A DNA stretch of 64,000 nt from Pseudomonas pisciculturae (GCF_015461805.1 NZ_JACVZE010000009.1:1-64000); one strand, 5' to 3'. Positions 28,914 to 40,172 are shown, numbered from the stretch's first letter. Numbers and translations: made by a program. Notes: generated from the letters alone by a model not told the origin.

Positions 28914-30242
28914 ATGGCTAAGCAAGGTGCTCTCTCAGCGCTCGGCAAAGGCGGTATGTCTGAACTTTGGGCTCGTCTGCGTTTTCTGTTCCTGGCGATT
29001 ATCGTCTACCGAATAGGCGCACACATCCCGGTTCCAGGTATCAACCCGGACCGACTCGCAGACCTGTTTCGACAGAATGAGGGGACCATTCTTAGCTTGT
29101 TCAACATGTTTTCCGGCGGCGCGCTGGAACGGATGAGCATCTTTGCACTGGGGATCATGCCGTACATTTCGGCATCGATTATCATGCAACTGATGACCGC
29201 CGTCAGCCCGCAGCTGGAGCAGTTGAAGAAGGAAGGTGAAGCTGGCCGTCGCAAGATTAGCCAGTACACCCGCTACGGCACTGTCGTCCTCGCCTTGGTC
29301 CAAGCTATCGGCATGTCCGTTGGTCTGGCAGGGCAGGGCGTTGCGTTCACTGGTGACTTTGGCTTCCATTTCGTCGCGGTATCCACGTTTGTGGCTGGTG
29401 CGATGTTCATGATGTGGCTGGGTGAGCAGATTACTGAGCGTGGTGTTGGTAACGGTATCTCGATGTTGATTTTCGCAGGTATCGTCGCCGGTCTTCCGAG
29501 AGCAATCGGGCAGTCTTTCGAGTCTGCACGTCAGGGTGATATCAATATCTTCGCTCTGGTTGCCATCGGTTTGCTGGCAGTAGCGATTATCGGTTTTGTG
29601 GTGTTCATTGAGCGTGGCCAGCGTCGAATTGCTGTTCACTACGCCAAGCGTCAGCAGGGCCGTAAGGTCTTCGCTGCGCAGACCAGCCACTTGCCGCTGA
29701 AAGTGAATATGGCCGGTGTTATTCCGGCAATTTTCGCGAGCAGCATTTTGCTGTTTCCGGCTTCGTTGGGTACCTGGTTTGGTCAGTCTGAAAATATGGG
29801 CTGGCTGCAGGACCTCTCTCAGTCGATCGCTCCTGGTCAGCCGTTGAATATTCTGCTGTTTAGTGCAGGGATTATTTTCTTCTGCTTCTTCTATACGGCG
29901 TTGATGTTCAATCCGAAAGACGTAGCGGAAAACCTGAAGAAGTCCGGTGCCTTTATTCCGGGCATCCGTCCAGGTGAGCAGTCTGCGCGCTACATTGATG
30001 GCGTTCTGACTCGTTTGACCCTGTTCGGTGCTCTATATATGACGGCCGTGTGCTTGCTGCCCCAGTTCCTGGTGGTTGCAGCAAACGTTCCGTTCTACCT
30101 TGGCGGGACCTCGTTGCTGATCGTCGTCGTGGTTGTGATGGACTTCATGTCCCAAGTACAATCGCACCTCGTTTCGCACCAGTACGAATCCCTGATGAAG
30201 AAAGCCAACCTGAAGGGCTACGGCAGCGGCATGTTGCGCTGA
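28914..30242 (+). CDS. secY: Preprotein translocase subunit SecY
   Basis: 442 residues. SecY forms the protein-conducting channel of the inner membrane with SecE (near 3.1 kb) and SecG. Ten hydrophobic segments are visible. The signature RIGAHIPVPGI is in the first helix and GGALERMSIFALGIMPYISASIIMQLM forms the plug and TM2 region. The cytoplasmic loop contains the ribosome/SecA-binding YAKRQQGRK (RG pair). It starts immediately after rplO. Confidence 0.98.
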   Translation: MAKQGALSALGKGGMSELWARLRFLFLAIIVYRIGAHIPVPGINPDRLADLFRQNEGTILSLFNMFSGGALERMSIFALGIMPYISASIIMQLMTAVSPQLEQLKKEGEAGRRKISQYTRYGTVVLALVQAIGMSVGLAGQGVAFTGDFGFHFVAVSTFVAGAMFMMWLGEQITERGVGNGISMLIFAGIVAGLPRAIGQSFESARQGDINIFALVAIGLLAVAIIGFVVFIERGQRRIAVHYAKRQQGRKVFAAQTSHLPLKVNMAGVIPAIFASSILLFPASLGTWFGQSENMGWLQDLSQSIAPGQPLNILLFSAGIIFFCFFYTALMFNPKDVAENLKKSGAFIPGIRPGEQSARYIDGVLTRLTLFGALYMTAVCLLPQFLVVAANVPFYLGGTSLLIVVVVVMDFMSQVQSHLVSHQYESLMKKANLKGYGSGMLR

Positions 30243-30269
30243 GTACCCATAAGGTTCGAGGAGTTGGTG

Positions 30270-30386
30270 ATGAAAGTTCGTGCATCGGTGAAAAAGCTGT
30301 GCCGTAACTGCAAGATTATTCGCCGCGAAGGTGTTGTTCGAGTAATTTGCAGCGCGGAACCGCGTCACAAACAGCGCCAAGGCTGA
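30270..30386 (+). CDS. rpmJ: 50S ribosomal protein L36 (zinc-binding form)
   Basis: 38 residues, starting [20 protein letters not shown] and ending EPRHKQRQG. The zinc ligands C11, C14, C27 and H32 are all present, so this is the C-plus form. Bacteria with this form often carry a zinc-free paralogue under Zur control elsewhere. It lies 27 bases after secY, its standard place at the end of the spc operon. It is preceded by GAGGAGTTGG. Confidence 0.96.
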
Positions 30387-30403
30387 GTGTGATCCGCTTG
30401 AAG

Positions 30404-30427
30404 CCCGGCAGCTAGTGCGCTGCCGGG
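30404..30427 (+). terminator. Terminator-like hairpin between rpmJ and rpsM
   Basis: CCCGGCAGC, TAGTGC loop, GCTGCCGGG: a perfect 9-bp stem followed by TTGATTATTTGTT, an imperfect U-tract. It marks the end of the spc group. Confidence 0.75.
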
Positions 30428-30456
30428 TTGATTATTTGTTATTACAGCGATATTAT
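30428..30456 (+). promoter_or_regulatory. Sigma70 promoter of the alpha operon (rpsM-rpsK-rpsD-rpoA-rplQ)
   Basis: TTGATT (30428-30433) begins at the very base after the preceding hairpin. A 17-base spacer and TATTAT (30451-30456) follow, then the GC-rich CTCGCGCCC. The roughly 50-base leader to rpsM is where S4 represses in E. coli; the structure was not verified here. Confidence 0.75.
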
Positions 30457-30515
30457 CTCGCGCCCTATTTCTTGGCTTCCGGGGCGTAGGTAGCTGTCAA
30501 TTGGAGTCCCACTGA

Positions 30516-30872
30516 ATGGCCCGTATTGCAGGCGTTAACATTCCAGATAACAAGCACACTGTTATCTCGCTGACCTACATCTATGGTGTTGGTCGCACTA
30601 CTGCGCAGAAAATTTGCGCAGTTGCTGGGGTAAACCCAGCCGCTAAGATCAAGGATCTGAGCGACGAGCAGATTGAACAGCTGCGTGGCGAAGTGGCGAA
30701 GTTCACCACTGAAGGTGACCTGCGTCGCGAAATCAACATGAAAATCAAGCGTTTGATGGACCTCGGTTGCTATCGCGGTCTGCGTCATCGTCGTGGTCTT
30801 CCAGTACGCGGTCAGCGTACCAAGACTAACGCGCGTACCCGTAAAGGTCCGCGTAAGCCGATCCGCAAGTAA
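30516..30872 (+). CDS. rpsM: 30S ribosomal protein S13
   Basis: 118 residues. S13 is in the 30S head and contacts P-site tRNA. It begins MARIAGVNIPDNKHTVISLTYIYGVG and has the basic C-terminal tail RHRRGLPVRGQRTKTNARTRKGPRKPIRK. It is the first gene of the alpha operon, behind its own promoter. rpsK follows after 30 bases. Confidence 0.98.
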   Translation: MARIAGVNIPDNKHTVISLTYIYGVGRTTAQKICAVAGVNPAAKIKDLSDEQIEQLRGEVAKFTTEGDLRREINMKIKRLMDLGCYRGLRHRRGLPVRGQRTKTNARTRKGPRKPIRK

Positions 30873-30902
30873 TCGCCCCAGCGAATCGACAGGAAAATTA
30901 TC

Positions 30903-31292
30903 ATGGCAAAACCTGCTGCTCGTCCTCGTAAAAAAGTTAAAAAGACAGTGGTTGATGGCATCGCCCACATCCATGCATCTTTTAACAACACAATCGTGAC
31001 CATCACCGACCGTCAAGGTAACGCGCTGTCTTGGGCTACCTCTGGTGGTTCGGGTTTCCGCGGTTCCCGCAAGTCCACCCCGTTTGCTGCTCAAGTAGCT
31101 GCTGAACGTGCTGGTCAAGCTGCGCTGGAATACGGCCTGAAAAACCTCGACGTTAACGTCAAAGGTCCAGGTCCAGGTCGTGAGTCTGCTGTCCGTGCTT
31201 TGAACGGCTGTGGCTATAAGATCGCCAGCATCACCGACGTGACGCCAATCCCGCACAACGGGTGCCGTCCGCCGAAGAAGCGCCGCGTGTAA
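30903..31292 (+). CDS. rpsK: 30S ribosomal protein S11
   Basis: 129 residues. S11 is a platform protein next to the mRNA exit. After a basic start (AKPAARPRKKVKKTV) come DGIAHIHASFNNTIVTITDRQGNALSWATSGGSGFRGSRKSTPFAAQVAAE and the tail ITDVTPIPHNGCRPPKKRRV. rpsD follows after 18 bases with a CAGGAG site. Confidence 0.98.
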   Translation: MAKPAARPRKKVKKTVVDGIAHIHASFNNTIVTITDRQGNALSWATSGGSGFRGSRKSTPFAAQVAAERAGQAALEYGLKNLDVNVKGPGPGRESAVRALNGCGYKIASITDVTPIPHNGCRPPKKRRV

Positions 31293-31310
31293 TCCAGGAG
31301 ATTGTAAAGA

Positions 31311-31931
31311 ATGGCTCGTTACATTGGTCCAAAATGCAAACTCGCTCGTCGCGAAGGCACCGATCTCTTCCTGAAGAGCGGCGTGCGCGCGATCGAATCG
31401 AAGTGCAACATTGAAGCAGCACCTGGTATCCACGGCCAACGCCGCGGTCGCCAGTCCGACTACGGCACCCAACTGCGTGAAAAGCAGAAGGTCCGTCGTA
31501 TCTACGGCGTTCTCGAGCGTCAGTTCAGCGGCTACTACAAAGAAGCTGCTGGCAAAAAAGGTGCAACCGGTGAAAACCTGCTGCAACTGCTCGAATGCCG
31601 TCTGGACAACGTTGTATACCGTATGGGCTTTGGTTCGACTCGTGCCGAATCCCGTCAGCTGGTATCGCACAAATCCGTAAGCGTAAACGGCCAAACCGTT
31701 AACGTCCCGTCTTACCAGGTTCGTGCTGGTGACGTGGTCGCGATTCGCGAGAAAGCAAAAAACCAACTTCGCATTGTCCAAGCTCTCGATCTGTGTGCCC
31801 AACGTGGCCGCGTAGAATGGGTAGAAGTAGACACTGAGAAGAAGTCGGGCGTTTTCAAGAACGTTCCTGCTCGCAGTGATCTGTCCGCCGACATCAACGA
31901 AAGCCTGATTGTCGAGCTCTACTCCAAGTAA
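31311..31931 (+). CDS. rpsD: 30S ribosomal protein S4
   Basis: 206 residues. S4 nucleates 16S 5'-domain assembly and is the alpha operon repressor in E. coli. It starts MARYIGPKCKLARREGTDLFLKS. The S4 RNA-binding domain is at about 97-155 (RLDNVVYRMGFGSTRAESRQLVSHKSVSVNGQTVNVPSYQVRAGD). The zinc-finger cysteines of some S4 proteins are absent. rpoA follows after 22 bases. Confidence 0.98.
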   Translation: MARYIGPKCKLARREGTDLFLKSGVRAIESKCNIEAAPGIHGQRRGRQSDYGTQLREKQKVRRIYGVLERQFSGYYKEAAGKKGATGENLLQLLECRLDNVVYRMGFGSTRAESRQLVSHKSVSVNGQTVNVPSYQVRAGDVVAIREKAKNQLRIVQALDLCAQRGRVEWVEVDTEKKSGVFKNVPARSDLSADINESLIVELYSK

Positions 31932-31953
31932 GGGCTAGAAAATAGGTGCATCC

Positions 31954-32955
31954 ATGCAGATTTCGGTAAATGAGTTCCTGACACCCCGCCACATTGATGT
32001 GCAGGTTGTCAGTCCAACCCGCGCCAAGATCACTCTCGAGCCTCTCGAGCGTGGTTTTGGCCACACCCTGGGCAACGCGCTGCGCCGCATCCTGTTGTCC
32101 TCAATGCCCGGCTGTGCAGTAGTCGAGGCCGAGATTGACGGTGTGCTCCACGAGTACAGCGCCATCGAAGGTGTACAGGAAGACGTAATTGAAATCCTGT
32201 TGAACCTTAAAGGTCTGGCTATCAAGCTGCACGGCCGTGACGAAGTTACGCTGACCTTGTCGAAGAAGGGTTCGGGGGTGGTTACCGCTGCCGATATTCA
32301 GCTGGATCATGATGTCGAGATCGTTAACCCCGATCACGTAATCGCTAACCTGGCGTCTAACGGCGCCCTGAACATGAAGCTCACCGTAGCTCGTGGTCGT
32401 GGTTATGAACCGGCCGACTCGCGTCAGAGCGATGAAGACGAAAGCCGCAGCATTGGTCGCTTGCAGCTTGACTCTTCGTTCAGCCCGGTTCGCCGTATCG
32501 CATACGTGGTGGAAAACGCCCGTGTCGAGCAGCGTACTAACCTGGACAAGCTGGTTATTGATCTGGAAACCAACGGTACTCTGGATCCTGAAGAGGCTAT
32601 TCGCCGCGCTGCAACCATTCTGCAACAGCAGTTGGCTGCGTTCGTCGACCTCAAAGGTGACAGCGAACCAGTGGTAATCGAGCAGGAAGACGAGATCGAT
32701 CCGATCCTGCTTCGCCCGGTTGACGATCTGGAACTGACTGTACGTTCGGCTAACTGCCTTAAGGCGGAAAACATTTACTACATCGGCGACCTGATTCAGC
32801 GTACCGAAGTAGAACTGTTGAAGACTCCGAACCTGGGCAAGAAATCCTTGACTGAAATCAAGGACGTTCTGGCCTCCCGCGGTCTGTCCCTCGGCATGCG
32901 CCTCGACAACTGGCCGCCTGCAAGTCTTAAGAAGGACGACAAGGCGACTGCCTGA
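31954..32955 (+). CDS. rpoA: DNA-directed RNA polymerase subunit alpha
   Basis: 333 residues. The alpha dimer is the assembly platform of RNA polymerase, and its C-terminal domain binds UP elements and activators. The N-terminal domain has the dimer motif LEPLERGFGHTLGNALRRILLSSMPG. A flexible linker is at about 235-250. The C-terminal domain is at about 250-325 (LELTVRSANCLKAENIYYIGDLIQRTEVELLKTPNLGKKSLTEIKDVLASRGLSLGM). It is co-transcribed with S4 and followed after 41 bases by rplQ. Confidence 0.99.
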   Translation: MQISVNEFLTPRHIDVQVVSPTRAKITLEPLERGFGHTLGNALRRILLSSMPGCAVVEAEIDGVLHEYSAIEGVQEDVIEILLNLKGLAIKLHGRDEVTLTLSKKGSGVVTAADIQLDHDVEIVNPDHVIANLASNGALNMKLTVARGRGYEPADSRQSDEDESRSIGRLQLDSSFSPVRRIAYVVENARVEQRTNLDKLVIDLETNGTLDPEEAIRRAATILQQQLAAFVDLKGDSEPVVIEQEDEIDPILLRPVDDLELTVRSANCLKAENIYYIGDLIQRTEVELLKTPNLGKKSLTEIKDVLASRGLSLGMRLDNWPPASLKKDDKATA

Positions 32956-32996
32956 TCGTCGTAATCACCGAACGTGAGTTTGGTAAGGAATGAACC

Positions 32997-33383
32997 ATGC
33001 GTCATCGTAAAAGTGGTCGTCACCTGAGCCGTACCAGCTCGCACCGCAAGGCCATGTTTCAAAACATGGCGGTGTCGCTGTTCGAGCACGAGCTGATCAA
33101 AACTACACTGCCGAAAGCTAAAGAACTGCGTCGCGTTGCTGAGCCGCTGATCACTTTGGCCAAGACAGACAGCCTGGCTAACCGCCGTCTGGCTTTCGAC
33201 CGTACTCGTTCGAAAGCTATCGTTGGTAAGCTCTTCAACGACCTGGGCAAGCGTTACGCTACCCGTGAGGGTGGCTACCTGCGCATCCTCAAGTGCGGCT
33301 TCCGCGCTGGCGACAACGCGCCTATGGCGTACGTCGAGTTGGTTGATCGTGCTACTGCCGGCGAAGCTGTAAGCGCCGAGTAA
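32997..33383 (+). CDS. rplQ: 50S ribosomal protein L17
   Basis: 128 residues. L17 is near the tunnel exit. It has [52 protein letters not shown], the standard N-terminal two-thirds. It is the last gene of the alpha operon. A strong terminator follows 17 bases after the stop. Confidence 0.98.
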
Positions 33384-33400
33384 GACGACAGTCTGCAACG

Positions 33401-33428
33401 AAAAACCGGGCCTTGTGCCCGGTTTTTT
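33401..33428 (+). terminator. Rho-independent terminator after rplQ
   Basis: AAAAACCGGGC, CTTGT loop, GCCCGGTTTTTT. It ends the ribosomal-protein block. Confidence 0.95.
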
Positions 33429-33469
33429 GTGCGCGTAATAAAAGCGCCATCTGTACAAGCTTCCCAAGG

Positions 33470-33517
33470 TAGTGCTCAGCACTATGGATGCTGGAGTTGT
33501 TGGTAGTAATTTTCTAT
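33470..33517 (+). promoter_or_regulatory. Candidate regulatory dyads upstream of katA
   Basis: The katA upstream gap (33429-33621) holds a 15-base palindrome TAGTGCTCAGCACTA (33470-33484) and, 18 bases on, GTAG-N7-CTAT (33503-33517), which fits one half of the OxyR pattern ATAG-N7-CTAT-N7-ATAG-N7-CTAT. The second half is not recognisable. A possible -10 TTTAAT lies at 33530-33535. This is only suggestive. Confidence 0.3.
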
Positions 33518-33621
33518 TGAAGCCTGCAATTTAATGAATTTGTGGGTGTCATGTTGATGATCAATACTCTCCACCAAGCCGATTAGCCGGCAGTTCCAAG
33601 CCCGACCTGAGGAATACGCAC

Positions 33622-35070
33622 ATGAGCCAGAATAAAATCCTTACCACCGCCAGCGGTGCTCCCGTTGCGGACAACCAGAACTCCCGCTCCGCTGGCCCTC
33701 GTGGCCCGTTGCTGCTCGACGATTTTCATCTGATCGAGAAGCTTGCTCACTTCAACCGTGAAAACATTCCTGAGCGCCGTGTGCACGCTAAAGGTTCGGG
33801 AGCGTACGGTACGTTCACGGTGACGAAAGACATTACCCAATACACCAGCGCTAACCTATTTGCCTCTGTTGGCAAGCAGACTCCGACGTTTCTGCGTTTC
33901 TCCACCGTAGGCGGTGAGCGTGGTTCTGCGGACACCGAGCGTGACCCGCGTGGCTTCGCCTTGAAGTTCTACACTGAAGAGGGTAACTGGGACATCGTGG
34001 GCAACAATACCCCCGTGTTCTTCATCCGTGACCCGCTGAAATTCCCCGACTTTATCCACACCCAGAAGCGCCTGCCGCAAAGCAACCTGAAAAGTGCGCA
34101 AATGATGTGGGACTTTTGGTCGCACTCTCCAGAGGCGCTGCACCAGGTCACCATTCTTTTTTCTGACCGTGGCATCCCTGATGGCTACCGCCACATGCAC
34201 GGCTTCGGTAGCCACACCTACAGCCTGATCAACGCCAGCGGCGAGCGTCATTGGGTGAAATGGCACTACAAAACCAAACAAGGTATCAAGAACTTGGCGC
34301 CAGCTGAGGCGGCACGTCTTGCAGGCAGCGATCCGGATTACGCTCAGCGCGATCTGTTCGGTGCGATTGAGCGCGGTGATTTCCCGAAATGGCGTGTCTG
34401 CATCCAGATCATGACCGAGGCCCAGGCCAACGCTCATTACGAAAACCCGTTTGACGTGACCAAAACCTGGTCGCAGAAGGAGTTTCCGTTGATCGAAGTG
34501 GGCGAGCTTGAACTCAACCGCAATCCACAGAACTACTTTGCTGAAGTTGAGCAGGCTGCGTTCGGCCCAAGCAATATGGTTCCAGGCGTCGGCCTCTCAC
34601 CGGACCGTATGCTGCAAGGTCGTGTATTCGCTTATGCAGATGCCCACCGCTACCGCGTTGGCACCAACCACCAGCAATTGCCGGTGAATGCGCCGCGCAA
34701 CCCGGTGAACAGCTACCAGCGCGACGGTTCGATGGCATTCGGCAGTAACGGCGGTGCCGCCCCCAACTACGAGCCAAATAGCTACGCGGATGCACCCAAG
34801 CAAGCACCGCAGTATGCCGAGCCTGCCTTGCCCCTTAGCGGCGCTGCTGATCGCTACGATCACCGCGAGGACACTGACTACTACAGCCACGCCGGCGCAC
34901 TGTTCCGCCTGATGAGTGACGAGCAGAAAGCCTTGCTCACCAGCAACATCGCCGGGGCAATGAGCGGTGTTTCCAGTGACGTGGTTCAGCGTCAATTGCA
35001 GCACTTCTACAAGGCCGACTCGGCTTATGGAGAAGCAATCGCAAAGGCACTGGGTGTATCGCTTAACTGA
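33622..35070 (+). CDS. katA: Catalase KatA (monofunctional haem catalase)
   Basis: 482 residues, a small-subunit haem catalase that turns hydrogen peroxide into water and oxygen. The distal haem residues are H55 in the signature FNRENIPERRVHAKGSGAYG and N128 in VGNNTPVFF. The proximal haem tyrosine is in RMLQGRVFAYADAHRYR (about 338). No signal peptide is seen, so it is cytoplasmic. It starts ATG after CTGAGGAATACGCAC. It is flanked by its own terminator and sits next to a ferritin gene, the katA-bfrA(ftnA) arrangement known from P. aeruginosa, which couples peroxide removal to iron storage. Confidence 0.96.
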   Translation: MSQNKILTTASGAPVADNQNSRSAGPRGPLLLDDFHLIEKLAHFNRENIPERRVHAKGSGAYGTFTVTKDITQYTSANLFASVGKQTPTFLRFSTVGGERGSADTERDPRGFALKFYTEEGNWDIVGNNTPVFFIRDPLKFPDFIHTQKRLPQSNLKSAQMMWDFWSHSPEALHQVTILFSDRGIPDGYRHMHGFGSHTYSLINASGERHWVKWHYKTKQGIKNLAPAEAARLAGSDPDYAQRDLFGAIERGDFPKWRVCIQIMTEAQANAHYENPFDVTKTWSQKEFPLIEVGELELNRNPQNYFAEVEQAAFGPSNMVPGVGLSPDRMLQGRVFAYADAHRYRVGTNHQQLPVNAPRNPVNSYQRDGSMAFGSNGGAAPNYEPNSYADAPKQAPQYAEPALPLSGAADRYDHREDTDYYSHAGALFRLMSDEQKALLTSNIAGAMSGVSSDVVQRQLQHFYKADSAYGEAIAKALGVSLN

Positions 35071-35087
35071 CTCTAAACGATAAGCAG

Positions 35088-35113
35088 AACCGCCCTCATT
35101 TGGGCGGTTTTTG
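35088..35113 (+). terminator. Rho-independent terminator after katA
   Basis: AACCGCCC, TCATT loop, GGGCGGTTTTT. It lies 18 bases after the katA stop. Confidence 0.92.
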
Positions 35114-35225
35114 CGTTATTTCAGCCACTTCTCTCAGGAAATGTTCACTTTTCTGCCGTTGATCCCGTGACCTGCGGGTCATCATGGTTCAAACTACTGA
35201 CTTTCAAGTAGGGAGATGTAGGGCG

Positions 35226-35690
35226 ATGCAAGGTCACCCCGACGTAATCGATTACCTCAACACGTTGCTGACGGGCGAACTGGCAGCTCGTGACCAATAT
35301 TTCATCCATTCGCGCATGTACGAAGACTGGGGCTTTACCGAGCTCTACGAGCGTATCAACCACGAAATGGAAGAAGAGGCACAGCACGCCGACGCACTGA
35401 TGCGCCGTATCCTGATGCTCGAGGGCACGCCGCGTATGCGTCCCGACGACCTGGATACCGGCACCACGGTGCCTGAGATGCTCGCCAGCGACTTGCGCTT
35501 GGAGTACAAGGTGCGTGCCGCACTGTGCAAGGGCATCGAGCTCTGCGAGAAGCACAACGACTATGTCACCCGCGAAATTCTGCGCGTGCAACTGAACGAT
35601 ACCGAAGAAGATCACACCTACTGGCTGGAAAAGCAGTTGGGCCTGATCAAGCTGATCGGCCTGGAGAATTACCTGCAATCGCAGTTCTGA
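35226..35690 (+). CDS. ftnA: Bacterial ferritin (annotated bacterioferritin; FtnA-like, lacks the haem methionine)
   Basis: 154 residues forming a four-helix bundle that assembles into a 24-mer iron store. Ferroxidase ligands E18, E51, H54, E93 and E127/H130 are present. The residue that coordinates haem in bacterioferritins (Met52) is alanine here (context EEEAQHAD). The protein is therefore of the FtnA type, as is its P. aeruginosa counterpart beside katA, which was once called BfrA. The frame is open 42 bases upstream. The ATG at 35226 (MQGHPDVIDYLNTLL) fits the family. It is cytoplasmic and likely peroxide/iron responsive together with katA. Confidence 0.9.
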   Translation: MQGHPDVIDYLNTLLTGELAARDQYFIHSRMYEDWGFTELYERINHEMEEEAQHADALMRRILMLEGTPRMRPDDLDTGTTVPEMLASDLRLEYKVRAALCKGIELCEKHNDYVTREILRVQLNDTEEDHTYWLEKQLGLIKLIGLENYLQSQF

Positions 35691-35702
35691 TTCCCGGTTA
35701 CA

Positions 35703-35739
35703 AAAAAGCCCCTGTCACTGCGAAGTGACAGGGGCTTTT
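35703..35739. terminator. Bidirectional terminator between ftnA and uvrA
   Basis: AAAAGCCCCTGTCACT, GCG loop, AAGTGACAGGGGCTTTT: a long near-perfect stem with A-rich and T-rich flanks. It can serve the convergent genes on both sides. Confidence 0.93.
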
Positions 35740-35755
35740 CATTGGGGCCTATAAA

Positions 35756-38590
<2,835 letters not shown>

Positions 38591-38640
38591 GATGGCCTCG
38601 CACGGCGGGCGTAAATAATGCCGGAGTATACGGCTAAAGA

Positions 38641-38656
38641 CTGGATGAATATACAC
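38641..38656 (-). promoter_or_regulatory. Candidate LexA (SOS) box upstream of uvrA
   Basis: CTGGATGAATATACAC on the plus strand matches 12 of 16 positions of the CTGTATATATATACAG consensus, with both halves recognisable (CTG-N10-CAc). A TATACT -10 on the minus strand (38625-38630) lies between it and uvrA. Confidence 0.55.
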
Positions 38657-38732
38657 TGCCAAAGTGCCGGGTGCAGCCTTACATGAAAGCTGCGCGGCAA
38701 AGCGCCGCATATACCCTCTCAATCGATGGGAC

Positions 38733-38741
38733 TGGTAGAAT
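38733..38741 (+). promoter_or_regulatory. Candidate extended -10 promoter for the MFS gene
   Basis: TGGTAGAAT fits the extended -10 pattern TGnTATAAT and is 27 bases before the MFS start. No good -35 is seen. Confidence 0.4.
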
Positions 38742-38768
38742 CGCCGCCGGTTCACACGAGGTTTTTCC

Positions 38769-40163
38769 ATGCACGATCCCCACAGCGAACGCATGAGTAG
38801 CGGCGAGACCCGAGCGGCAAGCGGTCTGGCCCTGGTGTTCGCCTTCCGTATGCTTGGCATGTTCATGGTGTTGCCCGTGCTGGCGACCTATGGAATGGAT
38901 CTCGCAGGTGCAACCCCCGCGCTGATCGGCCTGGCCATTGGCGCCTATGGTCTGACTCAAGCGCTGTTCCAGATTCCGTTTGGGATCATTTCCGACCGCA
39001 TCGGCCGCCGCCCGGTGATTTACCTGGGGTTGATCGTGTTTGCCCTTGGCAGTGTGTTGGCCGCCCAATCGGATTCGATCTGGGGCGTGATTGCTGGCCG
39101 CGTCCTACAGGGGGCCGGGGCGATTTCGGCAGCCGTGATGGCGCTTCTGTCAGACCTGACTCGCGAACAGCACCGCACCAAGGCCATGGCCATGATCGGC
39201 ATGACTATCGGCCTGTCGTTTGCCGTCGCCATGGTGGTCGGGCCTCTATTGACCAGCGCGTTCGGTCTGCATGGCTTGTTCCTGGCCACCGGCGGCATGG
39301 CGTTGTTCGGTATCGTGATCGTCGCATTTATGGTGCCGCGCTCTACCGGCACGTTGCAGCACCGAGAATCGGGCGTTGCGCGCAAGGCATTGTTGCCGAC
39401 GCTCAAGCATCCCGACCTGTTGCGCCTCGATTTAGGTATCTTCGTATTACACGCGATGCTGATGTGCAGCTTCGTCGCCTTGCCCCTGGCGCTGGTGGAA
39501 AAAGCCGGCCTGCCCAAGGAACAGCACTGGTGGGTCTACCTCACGGCACTGCTGATTTCGTTCTTCGCCATGATCCCGTTCATCATCTATGGCGAGAAAC
39601 GACGCAGGATGAAACATGTGCTAATCGGCGCCGTCGCGACATTGATGCTCACTGAACTATTCTTCTGGCAGTTCGGCGATAGCCTGCGGGCACTGGTAAT
39701 CGGCACGGTGGTGTTCTTCACCGCGTTCAACCTGCTGGAAGCTTCGTTGCCTTCGCTGATCAGTAAGGTTTCACCGGCCGGCGGCAAGGGCACGGCAATG
39801 GGGGTGTATTCCACCAGCCAGTTCCTGGGTTCTGCACTGGGCGGCATCATGGGTGGCTGGATGTTCCAGCATGGCGGTTTGTCGGTTGTGTTCCTCGGAT
39901 GCGCTGGCCTTGCTGCACTTTGGTTGGCCTTTGCTGTTACCATGCGCGAACCTCCATACGTCACAAGCCTGCGCCTGCCGTTGTCGCCCGAAGCAATTCG
40001 TGAAGCCGGCCTGGTAGAGCGCCTGAAGGCCGTTGTTGGGGTAACAGATGCGGTAGTGATCGCCGAAGAAGCCGCCATCTACATCAAATTGGACACCGAA
40101 TTATTGGATCGCGCGACGCTTGAGCAACTGGTCAACCCAGTGCCGACAGCGCGCCCAGCCTAG
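38769..40163 (+). CDS. Major facilitator superfamily transporter, YajR-like
   Basis: 464 residues with twelve hydrophobic segments spread over residues 15-395. The MFS motif A is in the loop after the second helix (GIISDRIGRRPVIYLG). The motif-B-like GRVLQGAGAISAAVMALLSDLT follows. After the last helix comes a soluble domain (about 400-460, SLRLPLSPEAIREAGLVERLKAVVGVTDAVV...AAIYIKLD), which resembles the ferredoxin-like YAM domain of E. coli YajR. The substrate is unknown; a drug or metabolite efflux role is inferred from the family. It is 9 bases upstream of ssb in the same direction and probably co-transcribed. Confidence 0.85.
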   Translation: MHDPHSERMSSGETRAASGLALVFAFRMLGMFMVLPVLATYGMDLAGATPALIGLAIGAYGLTQALFQIPFGIISDRIGRRPVIYLGLIVFALGSVLAAQSDSIWGVIAGRVLQGAGAISAAVMALLSDLTREQHRTKAMAMIGMTIGLSFAVAMVVGPLLTSAFGLHGLFLATGGMALFGIVIVAFMVPRSTGTLQHRESGVARKALLPTLKHPDLLRLDLGIFVLHAMLMCSFVALPLALVEKAGLPKEQHWWVYLTALLISFFAMIPFIIYGEKRRRMKHVLIGAVATLMLTELFFWQFGDSLRALVIGTVVFFTAFNLLEASLPSLISKVSPAGGKGTAMGVYSTSQFLGSALGGIMGGWMFQHGGLSVVFLGCAGLAALWLAFAVTMREPPYVTSLRLPLSPEAIREAGLVERLKAVVGVTDAVVIAEEAAIYIKLDTELLDRATLEQLVNPVPTARPA

Positions 40164-40172
40164 GAGAACGTT

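Noticed and set aside
33554..33564. TTGATGATCAA before katA as an Anr/FNR site
   Set aside because: The half sites are separated by 1 base instead of 4, so the dimer could not bind in the normal way.
38591..38866. Extending uvrA to the upstream ATG at 38866
   Set aside because: The extra 92 residues are basic, unlike UvrA, and overlap the divergent promoter region and MFS start. MDKILIRGARTHNLKN is the family start.
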